NCBI GenBank assembly: GCA_964512995.1
Contig: CAZELM010000014.1
Span: forward strand, 28,315-92,314
Length of the DNA stretch: 64,000 bases
From: CAZELM01 sp964512995
GTDB taxonomy: Bacteria; CSSED10-310
Direction: 5' to 3'
The position numbers and the translations under genes were made by a program. The notes beneath the pieces were generated by a model, which saw only the letters and a list, made by a program, of their open reading frames with translations, made no database searches and was not told the origin of the DNA. Of this stretch, positions 56,498 to 64,000 are shown piece by piece (the first letter of the stretch is position 1; every line of letters begins with the position of its first letter).

Positions 56498-57975
56498 AAA
56501 AGAACAGGGTTTTGCTGTTTTTTCCGGAATTGCTCGCGAATCAGAGACCTCTTCTGGTTCCTTTGGAATTATTGGCGCTCACGCCATCTCTGAAACATCA
56601 GGGATTGGAAGTCACGATTCTGGATGAACGGGTCGAGTCATGGTCGTCAGAGACCCTACGGACAGCACTCACGGATGTGTTATTCGTCGGAATCAGTTGC
56701 CGGCCGGGAGGCCAGGTCGGAAGATCATTTATCTTTGCAGACGCCATCAAATCTGTCTTTCCGGAAATTCCGGTGGTTATGGGTGGATGGTTTCCATCGA
56801 TCGTGCCGGAACGAGTCGCCGCTCATCCGGCCATCGATTATGTTATCACGGGAGAAGGGGAGCACCCAATTGCCCGGTTGGCCGATCATCTCCAGAATGA
56901 GATACCCGTGAATGGCATTCCAGGAGTTGGATTTTATCGGGATCATGCATTCGTTTATACTCCCCACGAAAGAATCAGCCGGATATCGGAGCAACTCACA
57001 CCAGATTATACGATTATCAACCTGGAACCATACCTGGGTGAGCAGCGGGATCTGAGTTATATCTCGAGTAAAGGCTGTGATGCATCTTGTCGATTCTGTG
57101 CGATCACCTGTGGTTACGACCGACAATGGTTTCCGATACCCGCTGACCGGGTTATCCACGATATTCGTGAATTGGTCAGCTTCTATCAATTGAAGAGCAT
57201 TCGATTCGTCGATGCCAATTTCTTCTGTCAGGAAGCGCGAGTTGTCGAAATCTGTAAAGGGCTGCTCGACCAATCGATCAAAATCCGCTGGCGTGGAGCA
57301 GGTCGTGCGGATCAGTTGTTAATGTTCAGCGACCATACATGGGAAATGATCCGGGCGTCCGGATGTTATGAGATCGAAATCGGTGCGGAAAGCGGATCGT
57401 CAGAGATTCTGCGGGAGATGGATAAAGGGATTGAGCTGTCTCAGGTGGAATCGTTTGTCAAAAAAGCCGCACACCATGGCATCCGCGTAACATTGAACTA
57501 TATCCTGGGATATCCTGGAGAACGAACAGCGGAATTGTGGGCGACAACCCAGGCCATTCATCAGTTCAAACAACGCTTTTCAAATGTGAACTTTGCCATC
57601 TACCGGTTTTCACCAATTCCAGAGACGGTTATCTGTTCAAAACTTGAAGATCCGACTGACTGGAAGAGCGATCCACGGCTGGTCGAAAAGAGCATGATCT
57701 ACCGGATATCTGGTAGCCAGGAATGGTTGGATACGGAGACCGCTCACATATCGAATATGCTATTTTACTGTTATCTTCCTTTTTCATTGAGAGCGATGGA
57801 AGGACAGCAGGACCGGTCGTTTCGTGGCATGTTTCGTGCGATGCTGCACAAGTTGGCGTTTTACCGGGTATGCCATTTCAGGTTTCAATTTCCGTTTGAG
57901 TGGTGGATACTTCGATTCGGCACGCGAATCGGGCTTTTCAATCGTCAACGCTTCCGCCAATGGGTTTGTTCGTGA
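56494..57975 (+). CDS. Radical SAM protein with N-terminal B12-binding-like domain
   Basis: The start MKKNRVLLFFPEL overlaps the previous stop (ATGA), giving 493 residues. Residues 1-140 form a Rossmann-like cobalamin-binding-type domain (VTILDERVE, VFVGISCR-like strands, GGWFPSIVPE, VITGEGEHPI), but no DXHXXG cobalamin motif is seen, as in many BchE-like proteins. The radical SAM domain has CDASCRFC at about 193 and IEIGAESGSSEIL. Members methylate or rearrange unreactive carbons, including in lipids and surface glycans. The C-terminal part is aromatic-rich and unassigned. Confidence 0.9.
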   Translation: MKKNRVLLFFPELLANQRPLLVPLELLALTPSLKHQGLEVTILDERVESWSSETLRTALTDVLFVGISCRPGGQVGRSFIFADAIKSVFPEIPVVMGGWFPSIVPERVAAHPAIDYVITGEGEHPIARLADHLQNEIPVNGIPGVGFYRDHAFVYTPHERISRISEQLTPDYTIINLEPYLGEQRDLSYISSKGCDASCRFCAITCGYDRQWFPIPADRVIHDIRELVSFYQLKSIRFVDANFFCQEARVVEICKGLLDQSIKIRWRGAGRADQLLMFSDHTWEMIRASGCYEIEIGAESGSSEILREMDKGIELSQVESFVKKAAHHGIRVTLNYILGYPGERTAELWATTQAIHQFKQRFSNVNFAIYRFSPIPETVICSKLEDPTDWKSDPRLVEKSMIYRISGSQEWLDTETAHISNMLFYCYLPFSLRAMEGQQDRSFRGMFRAMLHKLAFYRVCHFRFQFPFEWWILRFGTRIGLFNRQRFRQWVCS

Positions 57976-58072
57976 GAAATGATCAGAGAAATGATTTACA
58001 GAGCGGTTACACGATGCTATAAGCCAGCTTGATCCGAGTTTCCTTTAATGCCTTGAAAGGATTGGATATCGC

Positions 58073-61000
58073 ATGAAAACAACGCTCACCAAAACAGAAC
58101 GTATGATATTAGCAGGATGTCTGCTTGCAGGGCTCCTGTTTTTAATTCCGGGAGTGAATCATTTCAAAGAGGCTTTTTCGGAAATTCACATCGATTTTCC
58201 AATCAGTAAAGACAACGCTCGAGAATTGGGGAGAGCCTTCCTCTCAAAAAATGTTCAAGTTCCTGATGATTATCGGGAAGCAATCGCCTTTGATGTGAAT
58301 GAATCGGCAAAGATTTTCCTGGAACGGGAGATAGGGTTGGATCAAATGGGATCCCAGCTCAAAGGGATGGTTGATATATGGGGATGGTATATTCGATGGT
58401 TCAAACCATTGGAGAAGGAAACCTTCACTGTATCGTTATCGCCTGACGGAAATCTTATCCTATTCGATCATGAAATACCGGAAGAACAATCCGGTAGCAC
58501 GATCTCCGAACAGAATGCCCGGACCATCGCTCAGCAATTCATTTCAGAATATTTTGCTGCGGATATTACACAATACAGACTCGTTGAATCGAATGTGCAG
58601 GAGCGACCGAATCGGCTCGATCGGAATTTTGTCTGGGAATTGAACGAGTTTGATATTCACGGCGCTACCGTTCGGATTCAGATCACAGTTGCCGGAGATA
58701 AAATCATCCATGCCAAAAAATTCCTGAAAATTCCGGAGGTATGGCTTCTGGACTTCCAGAAGCTGCGCAGTGGCAACATGTTCTATCAGATGTTGGGGAA
58801 TCTGGGTGCATTCGTGCTTTTTACAGGAGCCATCATTTTGTTGTTCAAGCGCATGAAAAACTCCCGACTGCAATGGATTTGGGCGTTATGGGCTGGAGTG
58901 ACCGTTGGGGTGGTATATTCTCTGAATATCTGGAACATGCTGCCTCTTCAATTGGTGGAGTATGATACGACCAACAGCATGACCAGTTTCATCATTCACC
59001 TGCTGATGGGATTCATGGCATCCGCGGCAGGGACTGCGTTAGTACTTCTTCTTTTCATTTCGATCGGTGAAGTGTTATATCGGGAAAGCTATCCGAACCA
59101 TATACGGCTCAATCAAATTTTCAGATGGAAAAGCTGGCAGACCAAAGAAACATTTCAATCGATCATTGCCGGTTATGGGTTGGTGATGTTTCATGTTGGT
59201 TTTGTTGTCATGTTTTATGTATGGGGGAAAAAACTCGGAGTATGGGCACCTGCCGAAATTAACTACACCAATGCCATCAGCTCGGTGATTCCTGTATTTC
59301 TTCCATTGGCAATCAGTCTCTGGGCAGCGAGTGTGGAGGAATTCATCTTCCGCATGTTCGCCATTCCATTCTTGCAGAAACTGACCCGGTCGACATTCCT
59401 TGCCGTAATCATTCCGGCATTTACCTGGGGATTTCTCCATTCAGCCTACCCGCAACAGCCTGGATTTATTCGTGGAGTGGAAGTGGGATTGATTGGTGTC
59501 ATTGCTGGATTTGTAATGCTTCGATTTGGTATTCTTGCAACACTCCTTTGGCATTTCGTGATGGATTCCATTTTTATTGGCCTGTTCATGTTTGAATCCG
59601 GTCAAACATCCTTGCTGATTACCGGCATATTTCTGTGTGCTTTCTTACTCGTTCCTCTGGCTGTCGTCACAATCGGGAGATTACGGCGGGGTGGATTTGC
59701 ACCGAGTGATGGTTATCTCAACCGGGATTTTATCGCTCCCCTGAAAGAAACCAGCATTGGAGAGGCAAAGGGAAAGCGGTTGGTTCAGTTGCCTGCTTTC
59801 TCGACACCCACTCGGATCATTGCTGTGCTTGTCACACTGTTCAGCACTGCGCTTGTATATGGAATACAATCAACGGAATTGGGTTCTCAGACGGATCTTC
59901 GAGTTTCGATACAACAAGTTACCGCTTCCGCTGATTCAGCGTTAAAAAAAATGGGAGGAGAGCCTTCAGGATTTCAACGAGCGACCTGGTTTGAAAACGC
60001 CAAATGGACAGATGGACTGGAATATATTCGAGAAACGGCAGGAATGAATCTGTTATCCGATGCTTTCCGTCATTCGGATGGCCAACCGGGATGGGTTGTG
60101 CGGTATTTTAATATATTGGAAAAGACTCAGTATTATGTCTATCTGGATACGATCGGCACGGTAACACGCGTCCAGCATATTCTTCCAGAGGATGCCTCGG
60201 GAGCGAATCTTCCGGCTGAGGATGCCCGGATTCTCGCCCAGGAACTCCTGACCAGTTATGGATTCAATGTAATGGAATTAACTGAAACGGAAAATACAGA
60301 AACAAAGTTGCCACACCGAACCGATCACGTCATTGAATACCGGAATCAGACATTGAATCTGGGTGAGGCACAAGCCCGGATAAGTGTGAATGTAATGGGT
60401 GACCGTGCATTTGGTCCGAATCAATGGATAAAACCACCGGAAAACTGGAAAGTGGATAACCAGAAGCAGTTCAATGTTTCATGGCGTCGTATCGTTCATA
60501 TTTTGCGTTTCCTGTTCATTGCTTCTGGGGTGTTATGGGCATTACTGAAATTTCTGTCGCTGTTCAAACAGGACGATTTCGCGTGGCAGCCTGGATTGAA
60601 ACTGGGGTTTATATTATTCGGATTCAATATCGTGGAGCTGTTCAATCAGATGCAGCCATGGTTTTCTCAGTATTCGACAACTGACACTCTGGCGAACTAT
60701 TATCTGAGTCTCTTTGTCGGGCGATTGACAATGTTTTCACTTCAAATTCTCATGGTGATTCTTTGTGTCTCACTGATCCATACCCTGTGGCGAAAAGAAC
60801 ATGGGGCTGGATTGGAGGGTGTATCTCCAATGGTTGATTCATGGCTTGGTGTCATCACTCTGACATCAGGAACTGCTGGTGCTTATTTTCTAAAATCCTG
60901 GATGACCGCCTGGATGAATATCCCGTTGATCAGATATCCACTTCGTTCGTTCTATGGTCTTGACTCGTCACTACCTTTTGTTTCGACGATAGTGAGTAGT

Positions 61001-61435
61001 CTTCAAAGCGCTTTGATGTTTGCTCCCATTGCGTTAATCGTCGTTGTTCTGATTCACAAAGGTTTCAGAAAACCGGGAGCATTAGTGGCGATTCTCATTG
61101 TGTTTTCTTTTGTCGATGCAGTTGCACAGGTTAAGTACATCCATGAGTGGTTCCACTTTGGTCTGGTGAATACTTTATATATCCTGATTCTCCTGGGGTT
61201 GATTTTTCTGCTGCGCGCCATGGCTCCCCGAATGTATATCTGGTCCTTTTTCTGGGGTTCAGCAATCATGACTCTTCTTCCGCTCCTGCGATCCGGTTCA
61301 GGTTGGTACAGAATAAATGGAATCGCAGCAATTCTTTCGGTTGTGTTTTTTACTTGGTTGATATGGTGGCTCTCTCGCAGGAAAACAGCAATCCGTGAAT
61401 TTCAAAAAAGCAAAGGTGAGACTAACCCATGCTGA
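58073..61435 (+). CDS. Internally duplicated CPBP-family intramembrane protease
   Basis: This 1120-residue membrane protein has two homologous halves. Each has an outer PepSY-like beta domain and a bundle of helices. In the first half the CPBP/ABI motifs are intact: EEFIFR (Glu422, Glu423, Arg427), FLHS (His about 456) and HFVMD (about 493). The second half, from about 600, repeats the layout (compare SEQNARTIAQQFISEY with PAEDARILAQELLTSY) but lacks the EExxxR and His motifs. So one half is likely catalytic and the other structural or sensory. AAGGA precedes the ATG. It overlaps the exchanger gene by 7 nt. Confidence 0.88.
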   Translation: MKTTLTKTERMILAGCLLAGLLFLIPGVNHFKEAFSEIHIDFPISKDNARELGRAFLSKNVQVPDDYREAIAFDVNESAKIFLEREIGLDQMGSQLKGMVDIWGWYIRWFKPLEKETFTVSLSPDGNLILFDHEIPEEQSGSTISEQNARTIAQQFISEYFAADITQYRLVESNVQERPNRLDRNFVWELNEFDIHGATVRIQITVAGDKIIHAKKFLKIPEVWLLDFQKLRSGNMFYQMLGNLGAFVLFTGAIILLFKRMKNSRLQWIWALWAGVTVGVVYSLNIWNMLPLQLVEYDTTNSMTSFIIHLLMGFMASAAGTALVLLLFISIGEVLYRESYPNHIRLNQIFRWKSWQTKETFQSIIAGYGLVMFHVGFVVMFYVWGKKLGVWAPAEINYTNAISSVIPVFLPLAISLWAASVEEFIFRMFAIPFLQKLTRSTFLAVIIPAFTWGFLHSAYPQQPGFIRGVEVGLIGVIAGFVMLRFGILATLLWHFVMDSIFIGLFMFESGQTSLLITGIFLCAFLLVPLAVVTIGRLRRGGFAPSDGYLNRDFIAPLKETSIGEAKGKRLVQLPAFSTPTRIIAVLVTLFSTALVYGIQSTELGSQTDLRVSIQQVTASADSALKKMGGEPSGFQRATWFENAKWTDGLEYIRETAGMNLLSDAFRHSDGQPGWVVRYFNILEKTQYYVYLDTIGTVTRVQHILPEDASGANLPAEDARILAQELLTSYGFNVMELTETENTETKLPHRTDHVIEYRNQTLNLGEAQARISVNVMGDRAFGPNQWIKPPENWKVDNQKQFNVSWRRIVHILRFLFIASGVLWALLKFLSLFKQDDFAWQPGLKLGFILFGFNIVELFNQMQPWFSQYSTTDTLANYYLSLFVGRLTMFSLQILMVILCVSLIHTLWRKEHGAGLEGVSPMVDSWLGVITLTSGTAGAYFLKSWMTAWMNIPLIRYPLRSFYGLDSSLPFVSTIVSSLQSALMFAPIALIVVVLIHKGFRKPGALVAILIVFSFVDAVAQVKYIHEWFHFGLVNTLYILILLGLIFLLRAMAPRMYIWSFFWGSAIMTLLPLLRSGSGWYRINGIAAILSVVFFTWLIWWLSRRKTAIREFQKSKGETNPC

Positions 61436-62406
61436 TAATCCTCTTTGCATTTGTTTCAGGAATAATATTGCTGGTCTGGAGTGCGGAATGGTTTGTAACG
61501 GGATCCGCAGCAATCGCCCGATGTATGGGTCTATCTCCCCTGATCATTGGAATGGTTATCGTGGGATTCGGAACATCCGCTCCTGAATTGTTAGTTTCTG
61601 GGCTCGCAGCAGTTCAAGGGAATTCAGGACTGGCTCTTGGCAACGCATATGGATCAAACATCACCAATATAGCATTAATTCTCGGATTGACAGCTCTTAT
61701 CCGCCCGATCGTCGTCCGTTCCAAAATATTGCATCAGGAATTGCCCATACTCACTGGGATCACTTTTCTGGCTTCGATACAATTGCTGGATGGTGAATTG
61801 ACACGGTTAGATTCATTGATTCTTCTGGTGCTTTTTTTGGGTTTGATGCTTTGGACGCTGTATCAAAGCAACCGACACAGGGAAGATGCTCTCGGAGAAG
61901 AATTTGAGCACGGATTACGACTGAATCATAATTCTACCCGATCTGCTGTTATCCGACTGGTGGTTGGGTTGATCGTTCTGATTGCCAGTTCACGTCTTCT
62001 GGTCTGGTCGGCAATCGAGGTGGCACAGCGACTTGGAATCAGCGATCTGATCATTGGATTGACCATTATCGCCACAGGAACCTCTCTGCCAGAATTGGCA
62101 TCGAGTCTGATTGCTGCCCATCGGAGGGAAGACGATATTGCGTTGGGGAATGTCCTGGGCTCCAATCTGTTCAATACACTCGCAGTAGTCGGTACGGCAG
62201 GAATGATCCGCCCGATGCACGTCAATCCAGAGATCCTGCACCGTGATTATGTGTTAATGATGATTCTGACGATTTCACTTTTCGTTATCGGATATCGACC
62301 GGGAGGCCATGGTCGGATCAATCGCTATGAAGGTATCCTGCTGTTGGGAGTTTATACCGGATATATCACCTGGCTCGTTGTACTGGTATTACACGGTTCA
62401 CAATAA
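61429..62406 (+). CDS. CaCA-family sodium/calcium exchanger (YrbG-like)
   Basis: This 325-residue protein has ten or so membrane helices and both alpha repeats of the cation/Ca2+ antiporter superfamily: GFGTSAPELLVS with GNAYGSNITNIALILG in the first half, and ATGTSLPELASSLIA with GNVLGSNLFNTLAVVG in the second, with the conserved Glu in each. It should exchange Ca2+ against Na+ or H+. It overlaps the CPBP gene by 7 nt, so they are coupled. AGGTGAG is upstream of the ATG. Confidence 0.94.
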   Translation: MLIILFAFVSGIILLVWSAEWFVTGSAAIARCMGLSPLIIGMVIVGFGTSAPELLVSGLAAVQGNSGLALGNAYGSNITNIALILGLTALIRPIVVRSKILHQELPILTGITFLASIQLLDGELTRLDSLILLVLFLGLMLWTLYQSNRHREDALGEEFEHGLRLNHNSTRSAVIRLVVGLIVLIASSRLLVWSAIEVAQRLGISDLIIGLTIIATGTSLPELASSLIAAHRREDDIALGNVLGSNLFNTLAVVGTAGMIRPMHVNPEILHRDYVLMMILTISLFVIGYRPGGHGRINRYEGILLLGVYTGYITWLVVLVLHGSQ

Positions 62407-62560
62407 AGAACCAGTCCGGACATCAACAGAATCCCCTCAATCTTATCTTTCGTCTCGAATACTGTATCAGAATAGTTAATATATGTATGAATATTGCGTT
62501 ATTCCTCAGCTTCAGCTAAAATCAAAATCGGGTTTTAAACAAAAAAAGGAGGATTGGAGT

Positions 62561-63052
62561 ATGAAAATGAGTCTTTTCATCTGGTGCGTATTAGTCATTG
62601 GATTTGTGGGCAATGTTTACGGTCAGCAATTTGATATTTCCGATGCCAATGGATCACCGTTGTTGCCAGGAGAAACAGTCGAGGTTGTCAACAGTGAAAT
62701 ACTGGCGGCTGACCTTCGATACTCCGATTCATGGTTCATACTGGAATGCGATGGTTGTGATCCCATCTGGACGGATAGACGGATTGATATCCCTACCGGC
62801 ATGCATCATTTCACCTATATTAACGGTCAACTTGGCGGGTATGCGGAATTGTATGTCGGAGATTATTTTTGGTACAATAAGGTTAGCCTGGAGATCGCAA
62901 TGTCTCGTGCAGGAGGGTATCAATATCATTTTTATTCACGAAACACTCTGGATATAGAACCGACCGGTGTGCCCACTCCCTCCTTAACAACCTGGGGATT
63001 GATTACACTTATCGTTTCAATCTCAGCATTGATGATCTGGAAGAAATCTTAG
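62561..63052 (+). CDS. Exported protein with IPTL-CTERM-like sorting tail
   Basis: The start MKMSLFIWCVL follows AAGGAGG and a spaced GGAG, giving 163 residues. A signal peptide (about 1-21, ending VYGQ) is followed by a short beta-rich domain with a disulphide-ready pair ECDGCDP. The C-terminus reads VPTPSLTTWGLITL, then a hydrophobic helix and WKKS, matching the IPTL-CTERM pattern of a PTLS-x-WG motif, helix and basic tail. The body resembles no family that I recognise. It is probably sorted to the outer surface by a CTERM-processing enzyme (inference). Confidence 0.75.
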   Translation: MKMSLFIWCVLVIGFVGNVYGQQFDISDANGSPLLPGETVEVVNSEILAADLRYSDSWFILECDGCDPIWTDRRIDIPTGMHHFTYINGQLGGYAELYVGDYFWYNKVSLEIAMSRAGGYQYHFYSRNTLDIEPTGVPTPSLTTWGLITLIVSISALMIWKKS

Positions 63053-63185
63053 ATTGACTCACGTGATAAAGGCGAGAAGAGGATTATTACAAATTGTTTG
63101 AGGGAATCGACGTCACACTTTAACTGCAATTCGATGACAACATTGCTTTCTTTACGCAGCACAGATCATTCATGAGGGATTAATT

Positions 63186-63857
63186 ATGATCAGAAACCTG
63201 TTATACGTATTGATGTGGACCATGATCGGTATTTCCGGATTTGCAGCCTCAATCGACTCATTCTCAGCATCATTGGTGAATGTTAACAGTGCTGGAGACG
63301 TTAGACTGCTTCAGAAGATCTTTGTCACTCCAGACAAAATAAAAGTTGAGATGCAGGAACCCGCTCCTGGAATAGAAAGTCCTCTTCACTTGATTTATTT
63401 GAAAGAAAAGAAGGTTGTAGTGACCCTTGTTCCAGAAAAAAAAGTATTTCTGGAGAAACCGATGAAGGGAACAGAGATGGATCAGATATTCCGGCGATTC
63501 TCTGCTTCAGATGTGCATGTCGATCTTGGAACGGAAGAGATCCAGGGTTTTTCCTGCAAAAAGCAACGGGTTGAAAAATTAAACAAAGTCGGTAATCGTG
63601 AAATCATCACCTCCGCAACGATCTGGGTGTGTAATGAATTTGACTTTCCGATTCGTATCCAAAGTGAACGGGGACCGATCACGGAATACCGGGATATTTC
63701 GTTGAATCCTCCGCCGGAATCACTCTTTCAAACTCCGACAGATTTCAAAAAAATCGATCAACTATCAGAGCTGATGAAACCGACACCCTCGCCTTCCAGT
63801 GGAAAAACACCGGCGAAAAAAATGCCGATACCTCGCCCGGAGCCCACGCAAAGATAA
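63186..63857 (+). CDS. Exported DUF4412-like / LolA-fold protein
   Basis: This 223-residue protein has an N-terminal signal (MIRNLLYVLMWTMIGISGFAA), then a domain of paired beta strands (FVTPDKIKVEMQE, VVVTLVPEKKVFL) with a GFSCKKQRVEKL strand carrying a single Cys. The arrangement recalls DUF4412/LolA-type lipid- or peptide-binding folds. The tail (about 195-223) is Pro/Lys-rich. GAGGGA lies upstream of the ATG. Its partners are unknown. The gene is probably in its own transcript. Confidence 0.6.
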   Translation: MIRNLLYVLMWTMIGISGFAASIDSFSASLVNVNSAGDVRLLQKIFVTPDKIKVEMQEPAPGIESPLHLIYLKEKKVVVTLVPEKKVFLEKPMKGTEMDQIFRRFSASDVHVDLGTEEIQGFSCKKQRVEKLNKVGNREIITSATIWVCNEFDFPIRIQSERGPITEYRDISLNPPPESLFQTPTDFKKIDQLSELMKPTPSPSSGKTPAKKMPIPRPEPTQR

Positions 63858-63956
63858 TCATCATAAACATATGACTGGAGTTATCATAAGCAATGACGAA
63901 GGGTCAGTGGTAATTGCTCATACAATCCCTTCGATATAGGGAGATAGGGAATTATA

Positions 63957-64000
63957 ATGCCGAAGCGGCGATTGATCAGTTTTGACTGGGCGATGAAGCG
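63957..64000 (+). CDS. Possible PD-(D/E)XK (Rpn-like) nuclease, first 14 codons only
   Basis: The frame starts ATGCCGAAG and reads MPKRRLISFDWAMK before the window ends. The PKRxxISFDWA start is typical of Rpn-like / PD-(D/E)XK nuclease family proteins often labelled as transposases. Too little is seen to confirm it. Confidence 0.45.
   Translation, partial: MPKRRLISFDWAMK

Noticed and set aside
1..64000. tRNA or rRNA genes
   Set aside because: I looked for TTCGA/TTCRANYC loops with flanking stems and for rRNA signatures by eye and found none; a tRNA scan would settle it.

Overview
The window reads as about 64 kb of a double-membrane (Gram-negative type) bacterium, probably a metagenome-assembled genome from a poorly sampled lineage. 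Supporting signs are a complete RND tripartite efflux pump with an outer-membrane channel, two lipobox-bearing envelope proteins, exported proteins ending in IPTL-CTERM-like tails, and Pro/Thr-rich linkers of a kind common in candidate phyla. I cannot name a phylum from this sequence alone. Base composition looks even (about half G+C by eye) and most genes have a good GGAG/AGGAGG ribosome binding site. I saw no rRNA, tRNA, CRISPR array or prophage. Two runs of exactly 100 N (26715-26814 and 45615-45714) both sit inside tandem repeats, so they are placeholder scaffold gaps.

Layout. 1-6.9 kb: the nearly complete 5' part of a NodU-type carbamoyltransferase (minus strand) diverges from a Cys2 Ntn-hydrolase of the AAT type, followed by two phosphohexomutases in tandem, the second much enlarged and altered. 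6.9-9.8 kb (minus): a HEAT-repeat protein and the housekeeping genes upp, fabZ and nadE. 10-13.8 kb: a large secreted subtilase with FG-GAP repeats and a C-terminal sorting tail. 14-19.5 kb (minus): a DUF2157-DUF4401-GDYXXLXY membrane module, a YdjM-like membrane protein, and an ECF sigma / zinc-finger anti-sigma / PspC block. 20-25.4 kb (plus): a ChlI-like AAA+ ATPase with a VWA partner, then a GT-C type membrane protein. 25.7-28 kb: a collagen-like surface protein made of 99-bp repeats. 28-34.2 kb: a terpenoid-cyclase-like toroid protein, a diguanylate cyclase, a membrane-first Ser/Thr kinase, a mutarotase-like protein and a MazEF-type toxin-antitoxin pair with a perfect operator palindrome. 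34.5-37.7 kb: typA, a GNAT with an apparent frameshift, and an unknown helical protein. 38-44.5 kb: a 20-subunit nested repeat, then an RND efflux operon. 44.5-48 kb: a VWA protein, a 100-bp tandem repeat, and a SUI1 and MFS pair bracketed by an inverted dispersed repeat. 48-57.9 kb: a kinase/ATPase/TPR signalling giant translationally coupled to a TMTC-like TPR membrane glycosyltransferase, diverging from a GT2 / radical SAM-SPASM / radical SAM operon. 58-64 kb: an internally duplicated CPBP membrane protease, a Na+/Ca2+ exchanger, two exported proteins, and the first codons of what looks like a PD-(D/E)XK nuclease.

How the parts fit. Several blocks concern the cell surface: two mutases making sugar phosphates, GT-C and GT2 glycosyltransferases, two radical SAM enzymes, the collagen-like protein, the subtilase and the CTERM-tailed proteins. 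Others concern signalling: two Ser/Thr kinases, a GGDEF protein and the ECF/anti-sigma pair. The most unusual items are the nested 21/85-bp intergenic repeat, the enlarged mutase paralogue with an altered phosphate loop, the double CPBP protein with one dead half, and the pairs of small dispersed palindromic elements.
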